A DNA stretch of 64,000 nucleotides from the NCBI RefSeq assembly GCF_001679785.1, contig NZ_CP016292.1, positions 186,001 through 250,000 of the forward strand, written 5' to 3'. The position numbers were made by a program, and so were the translations under genes. The stretch comes from Rhizobium leguminosarum (GTDB lineage Bacteria; Pseudomonadota; Alphaproteobacteria; Rhizobiales; Rhizobiaceae). Within the stretch, counting starts at the first letter, position 1. Each line of letters starts with the position of its first letter. The notes below the pieces were generated by a model that was given only the letters and a program-made list of their open reading frames with translations, did no database searches and was not told where the DNA came from. Below are positions 1 to 7,561 of this stretch, in pieces.

Positions 1-368
1 GCTTCGCGCGCCACCCGCTTTATGACCTTTTCGAAGAATACGAGTGCCATGAAATCGGAAAGGATGATCCTGAAACGCCGGTCCGACTCTGCCGGAACTA
101 GTGGGTCCCAAGCAAGGATAGAAGACTTAATATGCAGAAGAGCATCGCGAACTGCAGGGGCAAGCGCTTCGGCTCGCGGCGTGAAGACGAGCTTGCGTTG
201 CTGCATCACAAATAGCTCGTCGTTGAAATAGGCGCGAAGCCTGCCAATGGCTGCGCTCATGGCCGGTTGACTGAGGTTAATGCTGCGCGCTGCTGCCGTG
301 AGCCTTCGCTCTGTCATCAAAGCATTGAGAGCGACGAGAAGATTTAGGTCCAGGCCCTTAAAACGCAT
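1..368 (-). CDS. nodD: NodD-type LysR regulator, 5' part (runs off the left edge)
   Basis: The reverse strand from ATG at 368-366 encodes about 122 residues without a stop up to the window edge. The protein starts [17 protein letters not shown] and continues with [20 protein letters not shown], the winged-helix DNA-binding region of LysR regulators. The later stretch [20 protein letters not shown] is characteristic of rhizobial NodD, as I know that family. NodD binds nod boxes and activates nodulation genes in response to plant flavonoids. The co-inducer domain lies outside the window, so I cannot tell whether the gene is complete. I looked for a nod box in the 200 bases upstream and saw no convincing match. 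A LysR paralog such as SyrM is possible but fits the N-terminus less well. Confidence 0.85.
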   Translation of the reverse strand, partial: MRFKGLDLNLLVALNALMTERRLTAAARSINLSQPAMSAAIGRLRAYFNDELFVMQQRKLVFTPRAEALAPAVRDALLHIKSSILAWDPLVPAESDRRFRIILSDFMALVFFEKVIKRVARE

Positions 369-568
369 TCCACCACACCTTGATGGTCCGATCAATATCG
401 GGGCACGATCTCCCTCCTAACGAGTGTGGAGGCGAATGTGACGCCTTCAATGAGAACTGTCTCCACTGGATAACCGCGGACTTGACCGCCGTTCCACCTT
501 ATCTTCTCGTATTATGGTATACCATCAACCGCAAGTCAAACTTGCGCGGGCTCTCTGTCTGACACCTC

Positions 569-745
569 GATGAAGTCGTGGTACGCGTGGAAACCAACAC
601 CGGCCTCAAGGTCGAATGTGCCCTCGACACCCGCACCTACCACAAAGGCGTCAAGGTCTCCGATGCCCAGATGGCAAAACTCAACATCAGCGGTGACGCT
701 TTCCATCCAGAGTGGAACTACACCATCACCCCAAGAAACGTGTAG
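569..745 (+). pseudogene. ISAzo13-type transposase, C-terminal remnant
   Basis: In the frame starting at 569 the DNA encodes about 58 residues ending at TAG 743-745. They include NTGLKVECALDTRTYHKGVK and a terminal FHPEWNYTI motif, typical of the C-terminus of ISAzo13-family transposases. No start codon or catalytic region is present, so this is a 3' fragment. It lies between nodD and the IS5 element at 770. The larger open frame at 570-806 is an out-of-frame shadow. Confidence 0.6.
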
Positions 746-769
746 CGGTTATTCTGCGAACTATCCTAA

Positions 770-1687
770 GTGTCTGTTCAAGAATGGCTTGCGGGCGCGG
801 GGTTGAGTGAAGGGCGGCAATCAGATTCTTTGTATTTTGCGACAAATACGGAGACATCGAATGGCCTGGACACCCTTCACCCGGCGTCATCATGACAGAA
901 GCCGCATGCGCTACGCAAGCGATCTGACTGACCGTGAGTGGAGCTTGATCGACCCCTTCATGCCAAGGCAGCCCCGACTTGGCCGCAGACGCAAGACGTC
1001 CCTTCGGGCGGTGATGGACGCGATTTTTTATCTGCTGCAGTCGGGCTGCCAATGGGCATTGCTACCGCATGATTTTCCACCGAAGAGTACGGTCTATCAT
1101 TATTTCAAGCGGTTCTGCCGGGACGGGACGTGGCGTCGTATTCATGACGCGCTCTATTGCCGAACGCGGCAGCTTGAGGGGCGCGAAGAGCAGCCATCAT
1201 TTGCCATCATCGATAGCCAGTCGGTGAAGACAGGCCTGGACGCCCGTTCTGATATCGGCTATGACGCGGGCAAAAAGATCAAGGGTCGCAAGCGGCACAT
1301 TCTGGTCGATACCCTGGGCATGCTTCTGAAAGCAGAGGTCCACTCGGCGGGCATTCAGGATCGCGACGGAGCGGCACTTGTCTTCGACAAGCTGGCCAAC
1401 CGCTTTCCATTCATCGAAAAAATCTGCGGCGATGGCGGCTATCAGGGCCCAACGGTCGAAGAGACAAGCCCGCGACCGATGGAGATTATCAAACGCAATC
1501 AAGCCGGTTTCCAGATGCTGCCGAAGCGATGGATCGTCGAACGAACGCTGGCTTGGCTCGGCATAAACCGCCGAATGGCAAAGGATTTCGAGCGCTTCTC
1601 AGCCACAAGCCTCGCCTTCATCCAAACCGCAATGATCAAGCTCATGACCAGAAGGCTCGCTCGATATCCCCTTTCTTGAATAGACTC
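770..1687 (+). mobile_element. IS5-family insertion sequence with TAA target duplication
   Basis: Terminal inverted repeats are visible: GTGTCTGTTCAAGAATGG at 770-787, and GAGTCTATTCAAGAAAGG read on the reverse strand ending at 1687. The element is flanked by TAA on both sides (767-769 and 1688-1690), matching the 3-bp duplications of some IS5 subgroups. Rejoining the flanks gives an open frame ending in KGPLQKRY at about 1785, so the element may have split an unidentified coding sequence. Confidence 0.8.
861..1679 (+). CDS. IS5-family DDE transposase
   Basis: The 272-residue protein starts MAWTPFTRRHHDRSRMRYAS and contains LTDREWSLIDPFMP, GCQWALLPHDFPP and AIIDSQSVKT, landmarks of the IS5 family. 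DDE-domain residues are suggested by IDSQS, CGDGGYQG and the terminal IVERTLAWL. The length is normal and no internal stop is seen. I chose ATG 861 because related proteins usually begin MAWT; ATG 906 is an alternative. It mobilises the element at 770-1687. Confidence 0.85.
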   Translation: MAWTPFTRRHHDRSRMRYASDLTDREWSLIDPFMPRQPRLGRRRKTSLRAVMDAIFYLLQSGCQWALLPHDFPPKSTVYHYFKRFCRDGTWRRIHDALYCRTRQLEGREEQPSFAIIDSQSVKTGLDARSDIGYDAGKKIKGRKRHILVDTLGMLLKAEVHSAGIQDRDGAALVFDKLANRFPFIEKICGDGGYQGPTVEETSPRPMEIIKRNQAGFQMLPKRWIVERTLAWLGINRRMAKDFERFSATSLAFIQTAMIKLMTRRLARYPLS

Positions 1688-1938
1688 TAAGAGAGCTTGG
1701 CACTGGGTTCAATGATCCTGGTGACGAGATTTTGGTACTGAGGGACTTGACGAACAAAGGCCCATTACAGAAGCGCTACTAGCGCAACTTAACGGGCTAC
1801 GACTGGCTCGTGCCGCTAAGTTTACGAAGCCTCGATACAGCTTCGGCAGTAACCAATTCCTGTGAATTCCCCCTGCGTCCCGGGACTCTTGCGAAATTAT
1901 AAGCTAACCTTCCATTAACGTCTGAGGGGAGAAAGGGC

Positions 1939-2220
1939 ATGGACACGATCGGCACCGACCACCTAGAATCCAACCGCTTCTACTGGGCTCGCCGCCTGCC
2001 GGCAAAGGGTGCATCGATCCCCGGCCCCAGTGAGATCGAGGTTGTCCAGATCTCGACCGTTTTCGGCGCAGCCTCCGAGTTCTGGACGGTCGCGGTAGTG
2101 GGCAGCGACGAACATTTCGATCTCTCCGCCTTCGAATTCTTGCACAAGGTCCTCTCCCCGCCAACCGCCGAGGGTCGACGCCCAAATTTGACCCTTGTTT
2201 CCGCCGGACCGCGCCGTTAG
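1939..2220 (+). CDS. Small hypothetical protein
   Basis: This 93-residue open frame begins at ATG 1939, preceded by a purine-rich GAGGGGAG stretch at about 1923-1930. It has a compact mixed alpha/beta composition (SEIEVVQISTVFGAASEFW, FEFLHKVLS). I do not recognise a family and see no transmembrane segment. A reverse-strand frame (1963-2271) overlaps it, so the coding strand is not certain. It lies between two IS5-family elements. The preceding 250 bases (1688-1938) hold nothing I can identify beyond the short frame noted with the IS5 element. Confidence 0.4.
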   Translation: MDTIGTDHLESNRFYWARRLPAKGASIPGPSEIEVVQISTVFGAASEFWTVAVVGSDEHFDLSAFEFLHKVLSPPTAEGRRPNLTLVSAGPRR

Positions 2221-2312
2221 GCCGTTGAATTTAGACTGCCAGAGAGCCTGAGGCAGGCTGCTGAAATTCACTCTGGGTTGGCGAGTTGCCTGCTGTGGGT
2301 CTGATTTTTTTA

Positions 2313-3438
2313 GGAATTGGTGCAGGGATCAAATTTCAACATTTTTCATCTATGCGGCCGGATCGAAAATAGGTTGATTGATCCAGCATGCCGCACAAAC
2401 ATAACGCCGCCCGCCGCCATCACATCGGAAAAATGAAGTTCAAAGTGACGAACTGGGCGGAGTATGAGGCGGCGCTTCGCCGCCGTGGCAGTTTGACCGT
2501 TTGGATAACGCCGGAAGCTTTGATCGGTTGGGCTGCCCCACGTCGCAGGACGCGTGGTGGCCAGCCTCTCTATTCGGATCTGGCGATCGAAACTACTCTG
2601 ATGCTGGGCATGGTGTTTGGGCTGCGTTTGCGCCAGAGCGAAGGGCTTTTGAGTTCGGTGCTCGACATGATGGGATTGGATCTGCCTGTGCCCGATCACA
2701 CCACGTTGAGCCGGAGGGCCAGAACCTGGAAGCCATTGAGCAAAAGCAATGACCGCCAACCTGTGGCGGACGGGCCGGTTCACGTCTTGATCGATAGCAC
2801 GGGATTGAAGGTCTATGGCGCGGGCCAATGGCTGGAAGAAAAACACGGCGTAAAGTCCCGGCGCAGCTGGCGAAAGCTGCATCTGGCTGTTGATGCCGAC
2901 AGTGGCGAGATCATTGCACATAGTCTGACAGATCAGGAAACCGGCGATGCCTCGCAGCTGGAGCCGTTGCTGGATCAGATCGACGATGAGATCGACCAGT
3001 TCACTGCCGATGGAGCCTATGATGGCTATCCAACCTACGACGCAGTTCTCCGTCACAGCGCAGGCGCAAGGGTCGTCATTCCACCGCGCTCGAACGCGGT
3101 TGAACGGCCCAACGTCCAAGCATCCTGCCAGAGAGACGACCACATATCATCCATGCAGGCAGATGGCCGGCTGAAATGGCAGACGTCCACCGGCTATGGC
3201 AAACGGGCGCTGATCGAAACGGCGATGGGCAGATACAAGGGCATCATCGGGCCGCGTTTGCACGCTCGTTCATTCCGGTCGCAGCAGACAGAGGCTGCGA
3301 TCGGGGTCACCATACTGAACCCAATGCTCGCCTGCGGACGCCCGAAATCCGTTCGTTGCGAGGCACCGACGGCAGCAACGAAATAAGTACGCATCAAAGA
3401 CCGAATGATGACCCGTCGCTGAGCGGTGCACCAACGCC
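2313..3438 (+). mobile_element. IS5-family (IS903-type) element, copy A
   Basis: Imperfect terminal repeats bound this copy: GGAATTGGTGCAGGGATC at 2313 and GGCGTTGGTGCACC on the reverse strand ending at 3438. The same end motif, GGNNTTGGTGC, marks the related copies at 16.4, 27.8, 40.1 and 56.4 kb. I found no matching 9-bp target duplication. Copy A is the most diverged of the full-length copies. Confidence 0.75.
2388..3386 (+). CDS. IS5-family (IS903 group) transposase, copy A
   Basis: The 332-residue protein has the IS903-group architecture: KVTNWAEYEAALRRRGSLT at the N-terminus, YSDLAIET, PVPDHTTLSRRA, then HVLIDSTGLKVYGAGQW, which carries the first catalytic Asp. DGAYDGYPTY carries the second, and RALIETAMGRYKGIIG the Glu. 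It is intact. Compared with copies B-D it differs at many positions, including the C-terminus (CEAPTAATK), so it is a separate lineage. Confidence 0.85.
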   Translation: MPHKHNAARRHHIGKMKFKVTNWAEYEAALRRRGSLTVWITPEALIGWAAPRRRTRGGQPLYSDLAIETTLMLGMVFGLRLRQSEGLLSSVLDMMGLDLPVPDHTTLSRRARTWKPLSKSNDRQPVADGPVHVLIDSTGLKVYGAGQWLEEKHGVKSRRSWRKLHLAVDADSGEIIAHSLTDQETGDASQLEPLLDQIDDEIDQFTADGAYDGYPTYDAVLRHSAGARVVIPPRSNAVERPNVQASCQRDDHISSMQADGRLKWQTSTGYGKRALIETAMGRYKGIIGPRLHARSFRSQQTEAAIGVTILNPMLACGRPKSVRCEAPTAATK

Positions 3439-3601
3439 CATCTCATCGTCATCTGGCTTTCTCAGCGGCACCAGTTCCTATAGTCTGCCTTATCGAACCA
3501 TGGATGCACATGCCGGGCGTTCGTGGAGAAGCTCACATTCGCCCGCAAGGCAGCACTGCATCCGGTCAGGGAAGATCGAATATAAAATGGGAATGTAGGA
3601 A

Positions 3602-4198
3602 ATGGTTCAGAAGACGAACGATCTTTCACCCGCTGGCGAGTTCTCGAGGCAGTCGATCATTCGAGAGGCTCGGCTCCTGTTTTCCAGTGGGTATTCGTCC
3701 GCCAGTATCGACCGAATACTGCTGAAGCTGAACCTGACCAAGGGATCGTTCTACCACCACTTCGAGGACAAAAAAGCCTTGTTCAAGGCGGTTGTCGCAG
3801 AGGTTCAACAGGATGTTGCCACGAATGCAGAGCTCGCCGGCAAAGGAGCAGAATCGGCGGAGAAAGAGCTCACAGCCATCTGTCGCAGCTTCTATTCGCA
3901 GCTGCAGAGGGGCGACGTCATGCGGATCATCTGCAGAGATGCTGGCTCAATCCTGACCTCGGAAGAGTGCGGTCAGATCGATGAACAATATATGGGAGCT
4001 GTCCTCGGCCGCGCGATTAGGCGCGCGCAACAGGAAAAACTGCTGTCTGAGGAGCTCAGCCCCGATGCGCTGATACGCATAATCACAGGCGCCATCTACC
4101 AGACGCTCGAGTGGGGATGGGATGACGAGACCGGCCAACGGGTTGCTGACGGAGAAAAGCTTCTACTTCAGATGTTACACGCGCTAATGCGCCGTTGA
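3602..4198 (+). CDS. TetR-family transcriptional regulator
   Basis: This 198-residue protein has an N-terminal TetR helix-turn-helix at about residues 15-62 (IIREARLLFSSGYSSASIDR, then LNLTKGSFYHHFEDKKALF), followed by a variable helical ligand domain. TetR proteins usually repress adjacent genes and release DNA on ligand binding. Its stop codon lies 50 bases before the start of the FAD protein, and a 21-bp palindrome between them is a plausible operator. All three genes at 3602-6563 run in one direction. Ligand unknown. Confidence 0.85.
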   Translation: MVQKTNDLSPAGEFSRQSIIREARLLFSSGYSSASIDRILLKLNLTKGSFYHHFEDKKALFKAVVAEVQQDVATNAELAGKGAESAEKELTAICRSFYSQLQRGDVMRIICRDAGSILTSEECGQIDEQYMGAVLGRAIRRAQQEKLLSEELSPDALIRIITGAIYQTLEWGWDDETGQRVADGEKLLLQMLHALMRR

Positions 4199-4221
4199 CA
4201 ACATACCGACGGCATGGTTGC

Positions 4222-4242
4222 CTCCATACCATTGGTATGGAG
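4222..4242. promoter_or_regulatory. Palindrome over the ribosome binding site (TetR operator or RNA hairpin)
   Basis: CTCCATACC and GGTATGGAG form perfect 9-bp arms around ATT. The right arm contains the GGAG (4239-4242) that would serve as ribosome binding site for ATG 4249. The site could be the operator of the TetR protein encoded just upstream, or in RNA a hairpin that hides the ribosome binding site. Both are inferences from position and symmetry. Confidence 0.55.
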
Positions 4243-4248
4243 ACGCCT

Positions 4249-5982
4249 ATGTTTCATTCCCGTCGTGGTCAAACCCAACGTGCAAATATCTTCGGTCACA
4301 ATATAGCTATCATCGGCGGTGGACCCACCGCCTTGTACTTTCTCAAGCATGTCGTGGATGCGCCCCTCGAAAACACGGTTCTCACATTCTTTAGTTCGGC
4401 AGAGCAGCTCGGGCCTGGAATGCCCTACAGTCCCAGCTGGGTTGCCAAGGAGCATCTTGCCAATATCGCCTGCGAAGAGATTCCCGACCTTGAGCAGTCC
4501 CCCCACGAATGGCTGGCAAGTCAGCCAGATGGTTGGCTCGCGGATCACAACATTCGGCGGGCACAAATCGGCCCGAGCTTCATCCCGACCCGTTGGGTGC
4601 TTGGCGAATACCTTAACGCCCAATTTACCGCGCTTGCCGCGAGGGCCGCATCCCACGGCATTGCTGTCCAGTATCTGAACACCGTGAAGGTGAAGGATAT
4701 TGAAGCAATTGGCGATCGACGTTTTGGGGTGATCTTTGAGGGGGTTGGGGGCTTCGATGCTCAGCGTCTCGATTTCGACAAGGTCGTGATTGCCACTGGT
4801 CATGAGTGGCCCTCGGACCCTCAGCCGAACACGAAGTTTCTGACATCGCCATGGCCAATTTCACGGCTCACGAGCACACTGGCGAAATCGGTTGGCATCA
4901 TCGGCAGCTCACTATCCGCCGTCGATGTGTGCCTTACGATCGCCCGGATGAACGGCGAGTTTATCCGAGACTTTGACGGCAGGCTCGAATATGTCCCAGA
5001 TGTTCTATCACGCGATCTCAAGATCGTATTGCATTCACGGCGCGGCCTCCTCCCGAGCTTGCGCTTCCATTTCGAATATCCGCGGATTCAAGTCCATCAA
5101 TATATCAGTGAAGACGAAATTCGCGATCACATTGCTGGCAACGGTGGCTTCCTGTCGCTGGATTTCATTTTTGAGCGATCGCTGAAACAGGCCGTGGCAC
5201 AAAAATCCGTGTCGCTTTACGCACAGATTGCGCACATGGATCTCGAGCAATTCATCGGCTTCATGTACGAGCGGCGACAACACCATGACCAGTTCGGCTT
5301 TCTGCGCCAAGAATACACGACATCCTTTGCGTCGCTTAGAAATAGAGAGCCAATATTTTGGAAGGAAATCCTGGACGACGTCGCCTACACGTTAAACTTC
5401 TATGCCAAATATTTGAATAAGGTCGACTTCGACCGCACGCGAAATTGGCTGATGCCGCTGGTCTCTCACGTCGTCGCTTTTCTTCCGCAACAGTCCTGCG
5501 AGCAGCTTTTAGCATTGAATGACGCCGGACACCTCACTCAAGCAACGATCAGCGGCGACTGGTCGACGACGGAAGATGGCGGCCACCAAATATCGCTGTC
5601 GTATATTGATCCGGATACCGAGGCCAAAATTTCCCTCAACTATGACCTCATCGTTGACTGCCGCGGGCAACGGCCGGCGGCCTTTGAGAAGTTTCCGTTT
5701 CCGTCCTTGGCGCGTCAGGGTACGGTTTCCCCCGCCAAGATTGGCGCCAGCCGGCTGACCCAAGGTCGGTCAGGTCAGGAAAACGCTCTGGTCGGCGGCG
5801 TTGATGTCGACGATCGATTCCATACGATCGGAGAAGGTGGGGAGGTCAACAAGTCTCTCTTCGTCCTCGCAGCACCTCATATCCATGGCCTCTACCCGTA
5901 TCATTCCGGCCTTCCCTTCTGCAATGAAGCGACCAAAATTGTGGCGCGTGCCCTATTCGACACCAAGGAGGCAATCCAATGA
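4249..5982 (+). CDS. FAD/NAD(P)-binding protein (NAD_binding_9 type)
   Basis: The protein is about 577 residues from ATG 4249. The N-terminus holds the dinucleotide-binding signature NIAIIGGGPTALYFLKHV, and a second nucleotide-related segment is VGIIGSSLSAVDVCLTIAR. YSPSWVAKEHLANIACEEIP and the Cys-Arg-Gly near the C-terminus (IVDCRGQRPAAF) fit the family of predicted FAD-dependent oxidoreductases related to lysine/ornithine N-oxygenases. The substrate is unknown. I prefer ATG 4249 over TTG 4195 because GGAG sits 6 bases upstream. Its stop overlaps the start of the next gene (ATGA at 5979-5982), so the two are translationally coupled. It probably belongs to a TetR-controlled operon. Confidence 0.75.
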   Translation: MFHSRRGQTQRANIFGHNIAIIGGGPTALYFLKHVVDAPLENTVLTFFSSAEQLGPGMPYSPSWVAKEHLANIACEEIPDLEQSPHEWLASQPDGWLADHNIRRAQIGPSFIPTRWVLGEYLNAQFTALAARAASHGIAVQYLNTVKVKDIEAIGDRRFGVIFEGVGGFDAQRLDFDKVVIATGHEWPSDPQPNTKFLTSPWPISRLTSTLAKSVGIIGSSLSAVDVCLTIARMNGEFIRDFDGRLEYVPDVLSRDLKIVLHSRRGLLPSLRFHFEYPRIQVHQYISEDEIRDHIAGNGGFLSLDFIFERSLKQAVAQKSVSLYAQIAHMDLEQFIGFMYERRQHHDQFGFLRQEYTTSFASLRNREPIFWKEILDDVAYTLNFYAKYLNKVDFDRTRNWLMPLVSHVVAFLPQQSCEQLLALNDAGHLTQATISGDWSTTEDGGHQISLSYIDPDTEAKISLNYDLIVDCRGQRPAAFEKFPFPSLARQGTVSPAKIGASRLTQGRSGQENALVGGVDVDDRFHTIGEGGEVNKSLFVLAAPHIHGLYPYHSGLPFCNEATKIVARALFDTKEAIQ

Positions 5983-6563
5983 CGAGTGAGCTTTTCGGGA
6001 TCGCATCTTTGGTGGTCACGCTTATCCAATACGCGCCCTACTGCTGGAAAACCTATTCGGGAAAGTTGAGACCTCACGTTTTTTCCTACGTCATTTGGGG
6101 GCTCGGGGCGGCAATCGTGGCAGGCGCGCAGTGGTCGGCTGGTGCTGGGCCGGGGGCATGGGCAATGGCCTTGGTGGCACTGCTGTGTTTTGCCGTTGTT
6201 GCCCTTTCACTGCGTGGGGGTGCCAAATACGTCACAAAAACGGACGTCTGGACATTTCTCGCGGCCTTAGGCGCGCTTCCCATCTGGTACTTTACGAAAG
6301 ATCCACTATTCGCCGTCATCGTGATTACGGTGATCGACATCGCCGCGTTCTACATGATTTTCAACAAGGCCCTCGCGCATCCGGAAGAAGATAGTATCCT
6401 CTTCTATGCTGTCGCCGCTATCCAATACGTCCTTTCTATTTTTGCCACCGATGTTTTCAACCTCACGACGCTTTTGAATCCGGTGGTACTGATCGCGTGC
6501 GCCGTATCCGTGATATTCGCGATGTGGATAAACAGAATCGCGGTGAATACGAAAAGCGCATAG
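5979..6563 (+). CDS. Seven-helix integral membrane protein, function unknown
   Basis: The 194-residue protein is almost entirely hydrophobic. I count about seven membrane segments, for example LFGIASLVVTLIQYAPY, VFSYVIWGLGAAIVAGA, AMALVALLCFAVVALSL, LFAVIVITVIDIAAFYMIF and PVVLIACAVSVIFAMWI. The first loop (YAPYCWKTYSGKLRPHVFS) loosely resembles a PQ-loop repeat, but I would not assign a transporter class. Start and upstream stop overlap by 4 nt, which points to joint expression with the FAD protein, perhaps as a partner that moves its substrate or product. Confidence 0.7.
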   Translation: MTSELFGIASLVVTLIQYAPYCWKTYSGKLRPHVFSYVIWGLGAAIVAGAQWSAGAGPGAWAMALVALLCFAVVALSLRGGAKYVTKTDVWTFLAALGALPIWYFTKDPLFAVIVITVIDIAAFYMIFNKALAHPEEDSILFYAVAAIQYVLSIFATDVFNLTTLLNPVVLIACAVSVIFAMWINRIAVNTKSA

Positions 6564-6608
6564 GGCAGACGCGGCTCGTTTGCCAAGCCAAGTCCAGGAC
6601 TGAAAGGG

Positions 6609-6661
6609 GCACCGTAAAGTTAACCGACGGCTGATGAAGATGTGCGTACATGGGCCATGTC
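6609..6661 (+). repeat. 5' end fragment of an IS6-family element
   Basis: The segment begins with GCACCGTAAAGTTAACCG and continues through GACGGCTGATGAAGATG. The same end, in opposite orientation, lies at about 14808-14850 beside an IS6 transposase remnant. A related end, GCACCGTAAACTTAACG, lies at 53.9 kb. The IS6 copy at 6662 sits directly against it, so this looks like the stub of an older element. Confidence 0.6.
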
Positions 6662-7471
6662 GGCATTGCCAAGTTGTTTGTCTTTGGTTGGAGGTTGGCG
6701 AGGCGGCCGTTTTTCAAGCCACCATTTCTGCAGTATAGTCGGCCCACAGGCAGAAGGCATCTGCCCTTGCGTGGCGGTATGAGAGAGCTGAGAGGTTGCA
6801 CCGGCGTGGACGAAAGATCGTATTGATTTGATCGTGGGCTGACAGAAAGCGTTGCGCTTGACGAGGCGATTTGAACCGCCCCATGATCTTCTCCCGCTTC
6901 CTGGTCTGGCGGTGTGAGTTTTCAATTCTGTTGTTCAGGCCTTTATGGGCCCGATGGTCTGCATCTGGCGCCAGGTCTTGTATCAGTTTGACGTAGCTGC
7001 GCAGTTTGTCCGTTACGACGACACGTGGCTCACCAAATTGCTTGACCAGCCTGAAGAAAAAACGCTTGGCAGCCTTGGTGTTACGGCGAGTCTGAACCAG
7101 GATGTCGAGAACATCGCCGTCGGCGTCAATTGCCCGCCAGAGCCAGAATTTCTTTCCGCCGATCGTGATGACAGCCTCATCGATGTGCCACTTGTCGTTT
7201 GGATTCGGTCGGTCCCTTCGAATGCAGTCGGCAAAATGGCGGCCAAAGCGCTTGATCCAGAGACGAACAGTATCCCGGCTGACGAAAACACCGCGTTCAG
7301 CAAGGAGGTCTTCAACATCGGCCGTGCTTAACGCAAATCGGTGATAGACCAAAACCGCATGGGCGATAACCTCACGCGGAAAACGAAACCCCTTCAGACG
7401 GGGAAAAGTGCTCGGTAATTTCATCCCCTCTCGATACCCGAAAAGCGGCGGTCAAACAATTTGGCAATACC
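6662..7471 (-). mobile_element. IS6-family element, 810 bp, apparently intact
   Basis: Inverted ends GGCATTGCCAAGTTGTTTG (left) and GGTATTGCCAAATTGTTTG (reverse strand, ending at 7471) enclose one transposase gene. Length and single-gene layout fit IS6. No 8-bp target duplication is present, which for IS6 is compatible with later rearrangement or cointegrate resolution. Confidence 0.75.
6714..7424 (-). CDS. IS6-family transposase
   Basis: This 236-residue DDE transposase shows the IS6 signatures: FRFPREVIAHAVLVYHRFAL, a helix-turn-helix-like segment, WHIDEAVITIGGKKFWLWRA with the first Asp, VVVTDKLRSY with the second, and HKGLNNRIENSHRQTRKREK with the Glu. There is no internal stop. It is clearly different in sequence from the IS6 copies at 22, 35, 46 and 51 kb. 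Confidence 0.85.
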   Translation of the reverse strand: MKLPSTFPRLKGFRFPREVIAHAVLVYHRFALSTADVEDLLAERGVFVSRDTVRLWIKRFGRHFADCIRRDRPNPNDKWHIDEAVITIGGKKFWLWRAIDADGDVLDILVQTRRNTKAAKRFFFRLVKQFGEPRVVVTDKLRSYVKLIQDLAPDADHRAHKGLNNRIENSHRQTRKREKIMGRFKSPRQAQRFLSAHDQINTIFRPRRCNLSALSYRHARADAFCLWADYTAEMVA

Positions 7472-7561
7472 GGATGAAGCCTTTGAGGCTCTGCCACGCG
7501 ACGGCGCTCGTGTCCCTGCGACACAGCGGCCTAACAATCCTTGGGATGATATCGGGGCTGC

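Noticed and set aside
380..562. 60-codon frame between nodD and the ISAzo13 remnant
   Set aside because: No ribosome site, motif or sensible composition; likely random.
369..568. Possible nod box or NifA/sigma-54 promoter upstream of nodD
   Set aside because: I found no ATC-N9-GAT array and no TGGCAC-N5-TTGC match by eye.
2346..3143. Reverse-strand frame of 265 codons over IS903-type copy A
   Set aside because: Antisense to an intact transposase and without any motif.
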